This document shows positions 34,808 through 41,118 of a DNA stretch of 41,118 bases, piece by piece (the stretch's first letter is position 1; every line of letters begins with the position of its first letter). Source of the stretch: Rhizobiaceae bacterium (lineage in GTDB: Bacteria > Pseudomonadota > Alphaproteobacteria > Rhizobiales > Rhizobiaceae); NCBI GenBank assembly GCA_030065115.1, contig JASJDO010000011.1, positions 1 through 41,118 on the forward strand, in the 5' to 3' direction. Under the pieces are notes generated by a model. That model was not told the origin of the DNA, made no database searches, and saw only the letters and a program-made list of their open reading frames with translations. The translations under genes and the position numbers were made by a program.

Positions 34808-36046
34808 ATGCTACAAAAAACAAGAAAGTTTCTAACCGCGACTGCGATCTCGCTGTTTGCCACAACGTCAGCCTTCGCTGGTGAACTCAATATTATTTTT
34901 GACGACACAAATCCCGGCCCGAAAGCGGGATTTGAAGCAGCGGTTGCAGCATTTGAAAAAGCGCATCCGGAAGTTACAGTCAACGCTTCAATCAATGATC
35001 GAGAAGCGCACAAAACTGCTATCGGCAACTTTCTGACCGCTGAAGCGCCTGATCTGACGACATGGTATCCAGGCAACCGGATGGGACCATTTGTCGATGC
35101 CGGTTTGTTCACAGATATTTCTGATCTCTGGGCGTCCGATCCAAACCTCTCGGAAAACTTCAACGCCATCAAGCCGACCATGACTCGCGACGGTAAGCAG
35201 TGGGGTGTTCCATACTCTTACTATCAATGGGGTGTCTATTATCGGAAAGACATTTTCGACAAGCTTAACCTCTCTGAGCCTAAAACATGGGACGAACTCC
35301 TTGGTGCTTGTGACACCATGAAAGAAGCTGGTGTCACACCGTTCACCATTGGCACGAAATTTCTTTGGACTGCTGCAGGCGTCTTTGATTATCTGAATCT
35401 GCGTACGAACGGGTATGATGTCCATAATGATCTAACCGGCGGCAAGATTGCGTATTCAGATCCGCGAATCCAGAAGACATTCGCAAATTGGAAGACCATG
35501 TTGGAACGTTGTAGCTTTGTTTCAAACCACTCAACCATGTCCTGGCAAGATGCCTTGTCACCGTTCGCAAATGGCGATGCTGCAATGTATGTGATGGGTA
35601 ATTTTGCAGTGTCGGGCATGAAGGATGCGGGCTTAACGGAAGAGCAAATCGATTACTTCCAGTTTCCCGAAATCACCCCGGGATTAGCGCGTGCCGAGGA
35701 AGCTCCAGCCGATGCGTTCTTTATTCCGGCAAAGGCGAAAAACAAGGAAGATGCACTTAAATTCCTTGCTTTTATTTCGCGCCCGGAAGTGTTGGCAGAG
35801 TGGAACAAAACCATCGGCCAACTTCCACCCAATGCCAAATCAGAAGTGGGTGATAGCAAGTTTTTGCAGGAAGGTTTTGCAACACTCTCAACAGCCGCTG
35901 GCTTGGCGCAATTTTATGATCGGGACGCACCGGCAGAAATGGCTAAGGCGGGCATGGAAGGCTTCCAGCAATTCATGAATGACCCATCCAAGCTTGATGA
36001 GATTACTGCTCGCTTGGACGCAGTTCAAAAAGAAGTCTACAAATAA
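34808..36046 (+). CDS. Carbohydrate ABC transporter substrate-binding protein
   Basis: A 412-residue periplasmic binding protein of the MalE-like family. Residues 1-24 form a Sec signal peptide with cleavage after AFA. The mature chain shows the usual AAFEKAHPEVTVNA segment, then ADAP-type binding-site features (EAPDLTTWYPGNRMG), VPYSYYQWGVYYRKDIF, and GDAAMYVMGNF. The ATG at 34808 is preceded by TGGAGGA; the longer frame to 34754 crosses the operator. The sugar bound is unknown, but co-location with GH4 and GH42 enzymes points to galactosides such as melibiose, raffinose-type or lactose-like compounds. It is the first gene of the rightward operon. Confidence 0.93.
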   Translation: MLQKTRKFLTATAISLFATTSAFAGELNIIFDDTNPGPKAGFEAAVAAFEKAHPEVTVNASINDREAHKTAIGNFLTAEAPDLTTWYPGNRMGPFVDAGLFTDISDLWASDPNLSENFNAIKPTMTRDGKQWGVPYSYYQWGVYYRKDIFDKLNLSEPKTWDELLGACDTMKEAGVTPFTIGTKFLWTAAGVFDYLNLRTNGYDVHNDLTGGKIAYSDPRIQKTFANWKTMLERCSFVSNHSTMSWQDALSPFANGDAAMYVMGNFAVSGMKDAGLTEEQIDYFQFPEITPGLARAEEAPADAFFIPAKAKNKEDALKFLAFISRPEVLAEWNKTIGQLPPNAKSEVGDSKFLQEGFATLSTAAGLAQFYDRDAPAEMAKAGMEGFQQFMNDPSKLDEITARLDAVQKEVYK

Positions 36047-36053
36047 GAGAACA

Positions 36054-36082
36054 GCATCCGGAGCAGTTTCTGCTTCGGATGC
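36054..36082 (+). other. Hairpin after the binding-protein gene (mRNA-stabilising or attenuating)
   Basis: GCATCCGGAGCAG pairs with CTGCTTCGGATGC (13-bp stem with one G-T pair) around a TTT loop, starting 8 bp past the stop. No T run follows, so it is not a standard terminator. Such hairpins between binding-protein and permease genes often raise the binding-protein mRNA level relative to downstream genes. Confidence 0.65.
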
Positions 36083-36164
36083 CTCCATTAAAAACTAGTC
36101 GCAGGTTCGCTAATAATCGCATGCCACCAGAAGTTGACCCTCAGGCGGGTTATGGAGATTAAAA

Positions 36165-37160
36165 ATGGCATTGAGTTCCAGTCTCGAAAACCGAGAGTTT
36201 GAAAACCGCACTTTTTTCCAGAGGAACCGCATGGCAATCGTGCCCTGGGTTTTCCTGCTTCCAGCGGTTCTATTTTTCCTGGTCTATGTCATCATTCCTA
36301 TTTTCCAGTCTCTTTGGATTTCGCTCTATGAGTGGGATGGCCTTTACCGACCTGATGGCACTTGGACCGCACAATGGGTTGGATTTGAAAATTATGCCAA
36401 GCTTTGGACTGACGAGAAGTTCTGGACATCGCTGAGGAACAATATTGCCTGGTTGCTTTTGTTTATGCTTGCGGTGCCGATGGGACTCTTTATTGCGCTA
36501 TTTCTAAACCAAACGGTCACGGGAATGCGCTTTTACAAATCCCTCTTTTTCTTTCCATTCGTAATCAGCCAGGTGGTTGTCGGTCTTATATTCGGGTGGT
36601 TCTACAATCCTGAGTTTGGTGTGGTCGGGCAGATATGGAAATTCTTGTTTTGTGAAGAAGTCATCAACATTGTCGGAAACGTATCAACTAGATGCTCCGT
36701 TGAACCTCCCGCGCTATTGGCAAGCGAGGAATACGCAACATACGGAATAATCGCAGCGGGCCTTTGGCCTCAAATCGCCTATTGCATGATTTTGTATCTG
36801 ACTGGCCTGAATAATGTGTCGCCAGATCAGATTGAGGCAGCCCGTATTGACGGAGCAAAAGGCTGGAGAATGTTATGGCATGTCGTTCTGCCTCAACTGA
36901 AGCCGGCGACATTCATCGCTGTCGTTGTGACCGTTATTGGTGCACTACGTTCGTTTGACATGGTTGCTATCATGACTGCCGGCGGGCCAGGTGTCGGCTC
37001 AACGAATGTGCTTGCCTATTATATGTACGAAGCAGCGTTGAGTGAGTTTGGCTTCAGATATGGCTATGGCTCGGCAATCGCTTCTGTGCTGTTTATGATC
37101 ATGCTGATGTATATCAGCTATTTCCTATTCCGCATGTATCAAGATGAGAGGGGGCGCTGA
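36165..37160 (+). CDS. Sugar ABC transporter permease (MalF/UgpA-like)
   Basis: A 331-residue inner-membrane permease with about six hydrophobic segments: one near 24-45, a group between 95 and 150, and others toward the C-terminus. The EAA loop that docks on the ATPase is EAARIDGAKGWRMLWHVVLP. A long loop between about 165 and 195 contains two cysteines (FCEEV and TRCSVE), unusual for this family and possibly forming a periplasmic disulfide. AGGCGGG and GGAG elements lie upstream; the ATG at 36165 follows GGAGATTAAAA. It overlaps the next permease gene by one base (TGATG). Confidence 0.92.
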   Translation: MALSSSLENREFENRTFFQRNRMAIVPWVFLLPAVLFFLVYVIIPIFQSLWISLYEWDGLYRPDGTWTAQWVGFENYAKLWTDEKFWTSLRNNIAWLLLFMLAVPMGLFIALFLNQTVTGMRFYKSLFFFPFVISQVVVGLIFGWFYNPEFGVVGQIWKFLFCEEVINIVGNVSTRCSVEPPALLASEEYATYGIIAAGLWPQIAYCMILYLTGLNNVSPDQIEAARIDGAKGWRMLWHVVLPQLKPATFIAVVVTVIGALRSFDMVAIMTAGGPGVGSTNVLAYYMYEAALSEFGFRYGYGSAIASVLFMIMLMYISYFLFRMYQDERGR

Positions 37161-38029
37161 TGTTCCCAAAACCGATACAAAAATCCGGAACACTGACCCG
37201 TAACAGTTACAATATTTTGGTTCCTGTATCGCTGGTCATCTGGCTGCTTCCGCTGATCGCCATTTTCATGACATCGATCCGCCCCGAAGGTGACATCACA
37301 TCAGGCAATGTATTTGGCGTGCCTAGCGATTTTCTGCTGATTGAAAACTACGGTCGAGTGCTTGTTGAAACCGAAGCGCTGAAGTTTTTCTGGAATTCAT
37401 TGCTTATCACTGTGCCAACCGTCATCCTGTCTATTTCACTTGCTTGCCTTGCTGGATATGCACTCGCAATTTATCGCGTTCCCCTGCCCTTTGTGTCATC
37501 CAATGTTGCGGTACCGCTTTTCCTGTTGTTTGTGGCAGGCAATTTTGTTCCATTCCAAATTTTGATGGTCCCGGTACGAAATCTGACCAGCAATCTCGGT
37601 TTATACAATACCATCTGGGCCCTGATCCTGTTTCATGGTGCATTTCAGACCGGGTTTTGCACTCTTTTCATGCGCAATTTTATTAAGGCACTTCCCTACG
37701 AGTTGATTGAAAGCGCGCGAATTGAGGGGGTCGGTGAGTTCAAAATTTTCTGGCATATTGTTCTGCCATTGGTTCGCCCGGCACTGGCTGCACTAGCGGT
37801 TCTTATTTTCACCTTCATATGGAACGAGTATTTCTGGGCGACCGTTCTGACAACCGATGAGTCAGCGAAACCGATTACTGCGGGGATGGAATCAATTAAA
37901 GGTCAGTACTTGACCAGTTGGAGCCTTTATTCCGCCGCCGCTATCATGGCTGCAGTCCCGCCTGTGTTGATGTTTTTTGCAATGCAAAAACACTTCATTG
38001 CCGGACTTACTCTTGGAGCTGTAAAATGA
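37160..38029 (+). CDS. Sugar ABC transporter permease (MalG/UgpE-like)
   Basis: A 289-residue permease with an N-terminal transmembrane helix (about 20-38) and five more. The EAA loop is ESARIEGVGEFKIFWHIVLPLVRP. Sequence FVPFQILMVPVRNL and GLYNTIWALIL are typical of the MalG side. Its start overlaps the preceding permease stop by one base and its stop overlaps the GH4 start by four bases (ATGA), so translation is coupled. With its partner it forms the transmembrane channel driven by the ATPase at 32783-33844. Confidence 0.93.
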   Translation: MFPKPIQKSGTLTRNSYNILVPVSLVIWLLPLIAIFMTSIRPEGDITSGNVFGVPSDFLLIENYGRVLVETEALKFFWNSLLITVPTVILSISLACLAGYALAIYRVPLPFVSSNVAVPLFLLFVAGNFVPFQILMVPVRNLTSNLGLYNTIWALILFHGAFQTGFCTLFMRNFIKALPYELIESARIEGVGEFKIFWHIVLPLVRPALAALAVLIFTFIWNEYFWATVLTTDESAKPITAGMESIKGQYLTSWSLYSAAAIMAAVPPVLMFFAMQKHFIAGLTLGAVK

Positions 38030-39369
38030 CCAAGCTTACATTCATTGGCGCCGGTTCAACCATCTTCATGCGCAACATCATTGGAGACATGCTCCATTTT
38101 GATGCCCTGAGGGATGCGACCATCGCTTTGATGGATATTGATTCCAAACGGCTGGAAGAATCTGCCACTGTTGCCAGGCGCATGATTGAAACCATGGCAA
38201 GCGATGCAACAGTCACCACCTTCACGAACCAGCGTGAAGCTCTCGAAGGTGCAGATTTTGTCGTAACCGCATTTCAGATCGGCGGCTATGACCCCTGTAC
38301 GATTTCGGATTTCGAAATTCCGAAAAGATATGGATTGAGACAAACCATTGCTGATACGCTAGGTGTTGGCGGCATCATGCGTGGTTTACGCACCGTCCCA
38401 CATTTATGGAAAGTCGCAGAAGACATGACAGCGGTCTGTCCGGATGCGCTTCTTATGCAGTATGTCAATCCGATGGCGATCAATACGTGGGCCATCGCGG
38501 AACGCTTTCCACACATCAAGCAGGTGGGGCTTTGCCACTCGGTTCAAAATACAATCCAAGAACTCGCACATGATCTCAATATAAACGAGAGCGATTTTCG
38601 TTACCATGTAGCAGGTGTGAACCATGTAGCATTTTTTCTCAAACTTGAGGACACACAAGGTCAGTCGCTTTATCCAAGACTTAGTGCAGGTTACAGGGCC
38701 GGTAAGCTGCCAAAACCACCTCTACTCATGCCGCGCTGCGGAAACAAAGTGAGATATGAGGTGATGGAGCACCTGGGCTATTTTTGCACCGAAAGTTCTG
38801 AGCATTTGGCGGAATATGTACCGTGGTTCATCAAAGATGGGCGTGACGACCTAATTGAGGAATTTGGCATTCCTTTGGATGAATATCCAAAGCGATGTAT
38901 CGAACAGGTCCGGGACTGGCAAACACAAGCTGCCACACTGACACAACAAGCGATGATCGATGTCCCAAAGAGCCATGAATTTGCAGCAGAGATCATGAAT
39001 GCGCTTGTTACCAACACCCCCATCACAATCTACGGCAATTTGCCAAATCATGGGCAAATACCACAGCTACCCTTGCGCGCCGCTGTGGAAACACCTTGCC
39101 TGGTTGATCAAAATGGAATCCAACCAACTGTCGTTGAAGATATCCCGCCTCAGCTGGTTGCATTGATGAGAACACAAATCAATGTTCAGGAACTGACAGT
39201 ACGCGCGCTCGTGGATGAGAATTTAGAATATGTTCATCACGCAGCGATGATGGATCCACACACGGCAGCCGAGCTTGATTTGAGGCAAATACGCTCACTC
39301 GTGAATGACCTTTTAGCCGCACATGGTGACTGGCTTCCTGAATGGACTCAGAATGTAAGAGCCGCTTAG
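38026..39369 (+). CDS. Family 4 glycoside hydrolase, alpha-galactosidase-like
   Basis: A 447-residue GH4 enzyme. The N-terminal NAD-binding motif FIGAGSTIF (6-14) is intact. YVNPMAINTWA (146-156) is the substrate-binding stretch, and the Mn2+ ligands are Cys170 in GLCHSVQ and His200 in AGVNHVAFF. GH4 enzymes use NAD+ and Mn2+ and a redox-elimination mechanism. The CHSVQ and YVNPM motifs favour alpha-galactosidase/alpha-glucosidase (MelA/AglA) over phospho-sugar forms, which also suits an ABC rather than a PTS importer. The start at 38026 overlaps the permease stop by ATGA; a longer frame to 37918 is permease DNA read in another frame. Confidence 0.92.
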   Translation: MTKLTFIGAGSTIFMRNIIGDMLHFDALRDATIALMDIDSKRLEESATVARRMIETMASDATVTTFTNQREALEGADFVVTAFQIGGYDPCTISDFEIPKRYGLRQTIADTLGVGGIMRGLRTVPHLWKVAEDMTAVCPDALLMQYVNPMAINTWAIAERFPHIKQVGLCHSVQNTIQELAHDLNINESDFRYHVAGVNHVAFFLKLEDTQGQSLYPRLSAGYRAGKLPKPPLLMPRCGNKVRYEVMEHLGYFCTESSEHLAEYVPWFIKDGRDDLIEEFGIPLDEYPKRCIEQVRDWQTQAATLTQQAMIDVPKSHEFAAEIMNALVTNTPITIYGNLPNHGQIPQLPLRAAVETPCLVDQNGIQPTVVEDIPPQLVALMRTQINVQELTVRALVDENLEYVHHAAMMDPHTAAELDLRQIRSLVNDLLAAHGDWLPEWTQNVRAA

Positions 39370-39452
39370 GGTGCAACATAAGCGCTGGTCAATTACGCAA
39401 AAGGCTTTAAAACGTTTCAGAATTCAACAATCTGCTTTGAGGTCAAACAACA

Positions 39453-40301
39453 ATGAATGTGAGTGTTTTTGACACCAGAACCTGCATCCTGGGTGAAGGC
39501 CCGTTGTGGCACCCAATAAGAAAGCAGTTGTTCTGGTTCGACATTATTGGGAAAAAACTTCTGTCCCAGTCAAACGGCGAAAAACTCGAATGGCAGTTTG
39601 AAGAGTGTGTCTCTGCTGCAGGATGGATCGATACCGAAACCCTGTTGGTTGCATCCGAGACGGGTTTGTATCGATTTGATATCTCAAGTGGAGAAATGAC
39701 CCACGTAATTGATCTTGAGAAAGATAACATCGTCACCCGATCAAACGATGGACGTGCTGACCCATGGGGTGGGTTCTGGATCGGTACTATGGGAAAGAGA
39801 CTGGAACCAAGAGCCGGAGCGATTTATCGCTACTATAACGGATCAATTACAAAACTCTATTCAGATATTTCGATTCCCAATGCAATTTGCTTTTCACCAG
39901 ACAAGAAATTTGGCTATTTCGCTGACACAGGTGCACAGCAAATTATGCGGCAGGAACTTGATCACAATGGCTGGCCAAAAGGAGAGCCAGAAGTGTTGAT
40001 TGATCTGCGGAACGAAGGAATTAACCCTGATGGTGCAGTTACAGACAGAGAGGGAAATATCTGGAATTCTCAATGGGGCGCTTCGCGTGTGGCTTGTTAC
40101 GGATCTGATGGCTCTTTCAAATTGGCAATAGATTTACCTGCCTCGCAATCAACTTGCCCTGCGTTTGGCGGAGAAGATTTGAAGACCCTATTCATGACCA
40201 GCGCCGCAGAAGGGTTGCAACCAGATACCGGCCCTCATGGTCAGACATTTTTGCTTAGCTCAGAAATTGCGGGCCTACCTGAGCCTCAAGCAAAGATCTA
40301 A
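39453..40301 (+). CDS. SMP-30/gluconolactonase family protein
   Basis: A 282-residue six-bladed beta-propeller lactonase. The metal-binding Glu is in LGEGPLWHP (about residue 15), an Asn in RSNDGRADPWGGFWIGTM (about 92), one in IPNAICFSPDKKFGYFADT and the Asp in NPDGAVTDREGNIWNSQWG. Such enzymes open sugar-acid lactones such as gluconolactone, galactonolactone or arabinonolactone. Placed between alpha- and beta-galactosidase genes, it could serve oxidative galactose breakdown through galactonolactone. The required galactose dehydrogenase is not in the window. It lies 83 bp after the GH4 gene and 3 bp before GH42. No signal peptide is visible. Confidence 0.9.
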   Translation: MNVSVFDTRTCILGEGPLWHPIRKQLFWFDIIGKKLLSQSNGEKLEWQFEECVSAAGWIDTETLLVASETGLYRFDISSGEMTHVIDLEKDNIVTRSNDGRADPWGGFWIGTMGKRLEPRAGAIYRYYNGSITKLYSDISIPNAICFSPDKKFGYFADTGAQQIMRQELDHNGWPKGEPEVLIDLRNEGINPDGAVTDREGNIWNSQWGASRVACYGSDGSFKLAIDLPASQSTCPAFGGEDLKTLFMTSAAEGLQPDTGPHGQTFLLSSEIAGLPEPQAKI

Positions 40302-40304
40302 TCC

Positions 40305-41118
40305 ATGAAGCGCGAACTTGGCGTCTGCTATTATCCTGAACACTGGCCCAGGGATATTTGGGAACGTGATGCGCAGCAGATGGTCAACATAGGGCTATCT
40401 TGGGTTCGCATCGGAGAATTCGGATGGTCTCGGATTGAACCCGTAGAGGGACAATATGAGTTTGATTGGCTGGATGACGCGATCAATATTCTCTTGAATG
40501 CAGGCCTGAAAATTGTTCTGGGAACTCCAACAGCCACACCGCCGATTTGGATGGTCAAAAAACACCCACACATGATCGCAATGGACGCGGAGAGAAAACC
40601 GCGCAAATTTGGTTCACGCCGACACTATTGCTTCAGTCATCAGGGCTATCGGCAAGAGTGTCGGAAAATTGTAACAAAACTCGCGAAACGATACGGGTCA
40701 GACCCACGCATCAGTGCATGGCAGACTGACAATGAGTATGGCTGTCACGATACCACAATTTCTTATAGCGAAGCTGCCAGAGTTGCGTTTCAAGATTGGT
40801 TGGCAAACCGATATGGTCAAATAGATTTTCTCAACGAAGCATGGGGCAACGTTTTTTGGTCGATGGAATATTCAGCTTTTGAAGATATCGATCTGCCCAA
40901 CTTGACCGTGACCGAACCCAACCCATCGCATGTTCTCGCTTTTCGCAGATTCTGTTCCGATCAGGTCATCTCTTTCAATCAGGAACAGACAGGCATTCTC
41001 AGGGCGCATGGCACGGCTCCAATTACTCACAATTTCATGGGCCGGGTAATCGATTTCGATCATTTTAAGGTTGGTGAGGATCTCGATTTTTCCTGTTGGG
41101 ACAGTTACCCACTTGGCT
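40305..41118 (+). CDS. Family 42 glycoside hydrolase, beta-galactosidase (3' end beyond window)
   Basis: The first 271 codons of a GH42 enzyme. The N-terminus GVCYYPEHWPRDIWERDAQQM is a hallmark, followed by WVRIGEFGWSRIEP, ATPPIWMVKKHP, SRRHYCFSH and the catalytic acid/base Glu144 in WQTDNEYG (commonly WQIDNEYG). Full GH42 enzymes are about 640-700 residues, so more than half is off the end. The catalytic nucleophile and trimerisation domains are unseen. There is no signal peptide, so it should act on imported sugars in the cytoplasm. The ATG lies 3 bp after the SMP-30 stop in the same operon. A listed frame was absent because it runs off the end. Confidence 0.92.
   Translation, partial: MKRELGVCYYPEHWPRDIWERDAQQMVNIGLSWVRIGEFGWSRIEPVEGQYEFDWLDDAINILLNAGLKIVLGTPTATPPIWMVKKHPHMIAMDAERKPRKFGSRRHYCFSHQGYRQECRKIVTKLAKRYGSDPRISAWQTDNEYGCHDTTISYSEAARVAFQDWLANRYGQIDFLNEAWGNVFWSMEYSAFEDIDLPNLTVTEPNPSHVLAFRRFCSDQVISFNQEQTGILRAHGTAPITHNFMGRVIDFDHFKVGEDLDFSCWDSYPLG

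Noticed and set aside
36054-36082. Rho-independent terminator after the binding-protein gene
   Set aside because: The stem is strong but no T run follows, and the permease genes downstream belong to the same unit; listed as a stabilising hairpin instead.
37918-38025. An earlier start for the GH4 gene
   Set aside because: The added residues are permease DNA in another frame, and the NAD-binding motif belongs within about 15 residues of the start.

Overview
The window looks like chromosomal DNA of an alphaproteobacterium, most likely Hyphomicrobiales (Rhizobiales), probably marine, with moderate GC. The indicators are a type II lumazine synthase (RibH2) behind an FMN riboswitch, the cysG-DUF2849-cysI-DUF934 sulfur operon, a TIGR03808-type Tat-exported repeat protein, a linked glnB-glnA pair and a TIGR03084-family protein. 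Genus is not resolved from sequence alone.

Layout. 1-28.2 kb is ordinary core-like chromosome: the msrB end, oligopeptidase B, a cytochrome c' / dihaem cytochrome c pair, Fe/Mn superoxide dismutase, L-2-haloacid dehalogenase, a solitary TadG-like protein, a HerA-like ATPase, a Tat-exported beta-helix protein, an epoxide-hydrolase-like enzyme, riboswitch-controlled ribH2, a hydantoinase/oxoprolinase-family protein, PEP carboxylase, a sulfite (or nitrite) reductase operon ending in ferredoxin-NADP reductase, a proline-racemase-family enzyme, a methyltransferase/crotonase/DUF2177 run, a D-amino-acid dehydrogenase operon, and glnB-glnA.

28.4-29.7 kb is the most unusual stretch. An intact tRNA-Leu(TAG) gene is followed, exactly 1100 bp later, by a perfect 59-bp copy of its 3' part. 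The DNA between the copies looks AT-rich by eye. It carries one SRPBCC-fold gene, several inverted repeats, and paired AACTGTGAC motifs near both ends. There is no integrase gene. This has the geometry of attL/attR around a very small integrative element or its remnant.

30.0-31.7 kb is a two-gene operon of a fumarylacetoacetate-hydrolase-family enzyme and a 2-oxo-hept-3-ene-1,7-dioate-hydratase-like enzyme. 31.8 kb to the window end is a divergent galactoside-utilisation locus. Leftward: an IclR regulator, an ABC ATPase and aldose 1-epimerase. Rightward: a sugar-binding protein, two permeases, a GH4 alpha-galactosidase, an SMP-30/gluconolactonase-family protein and a GH42 beta-galactosidase cut by the window edge. 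Together they would import alpha- and beta-galactosides, hydrolyse them, interconvert the sugar anomers and possibly open a sugar lactone. A perfect GTTCCA-N5-TGGAAC palindrome lies in the divergent control region.

I see no CRISPR array, rRNA, transposase or recognisable defence system. All family calls are by reading motifs and were not checked by database search. GC impressions are by eye.
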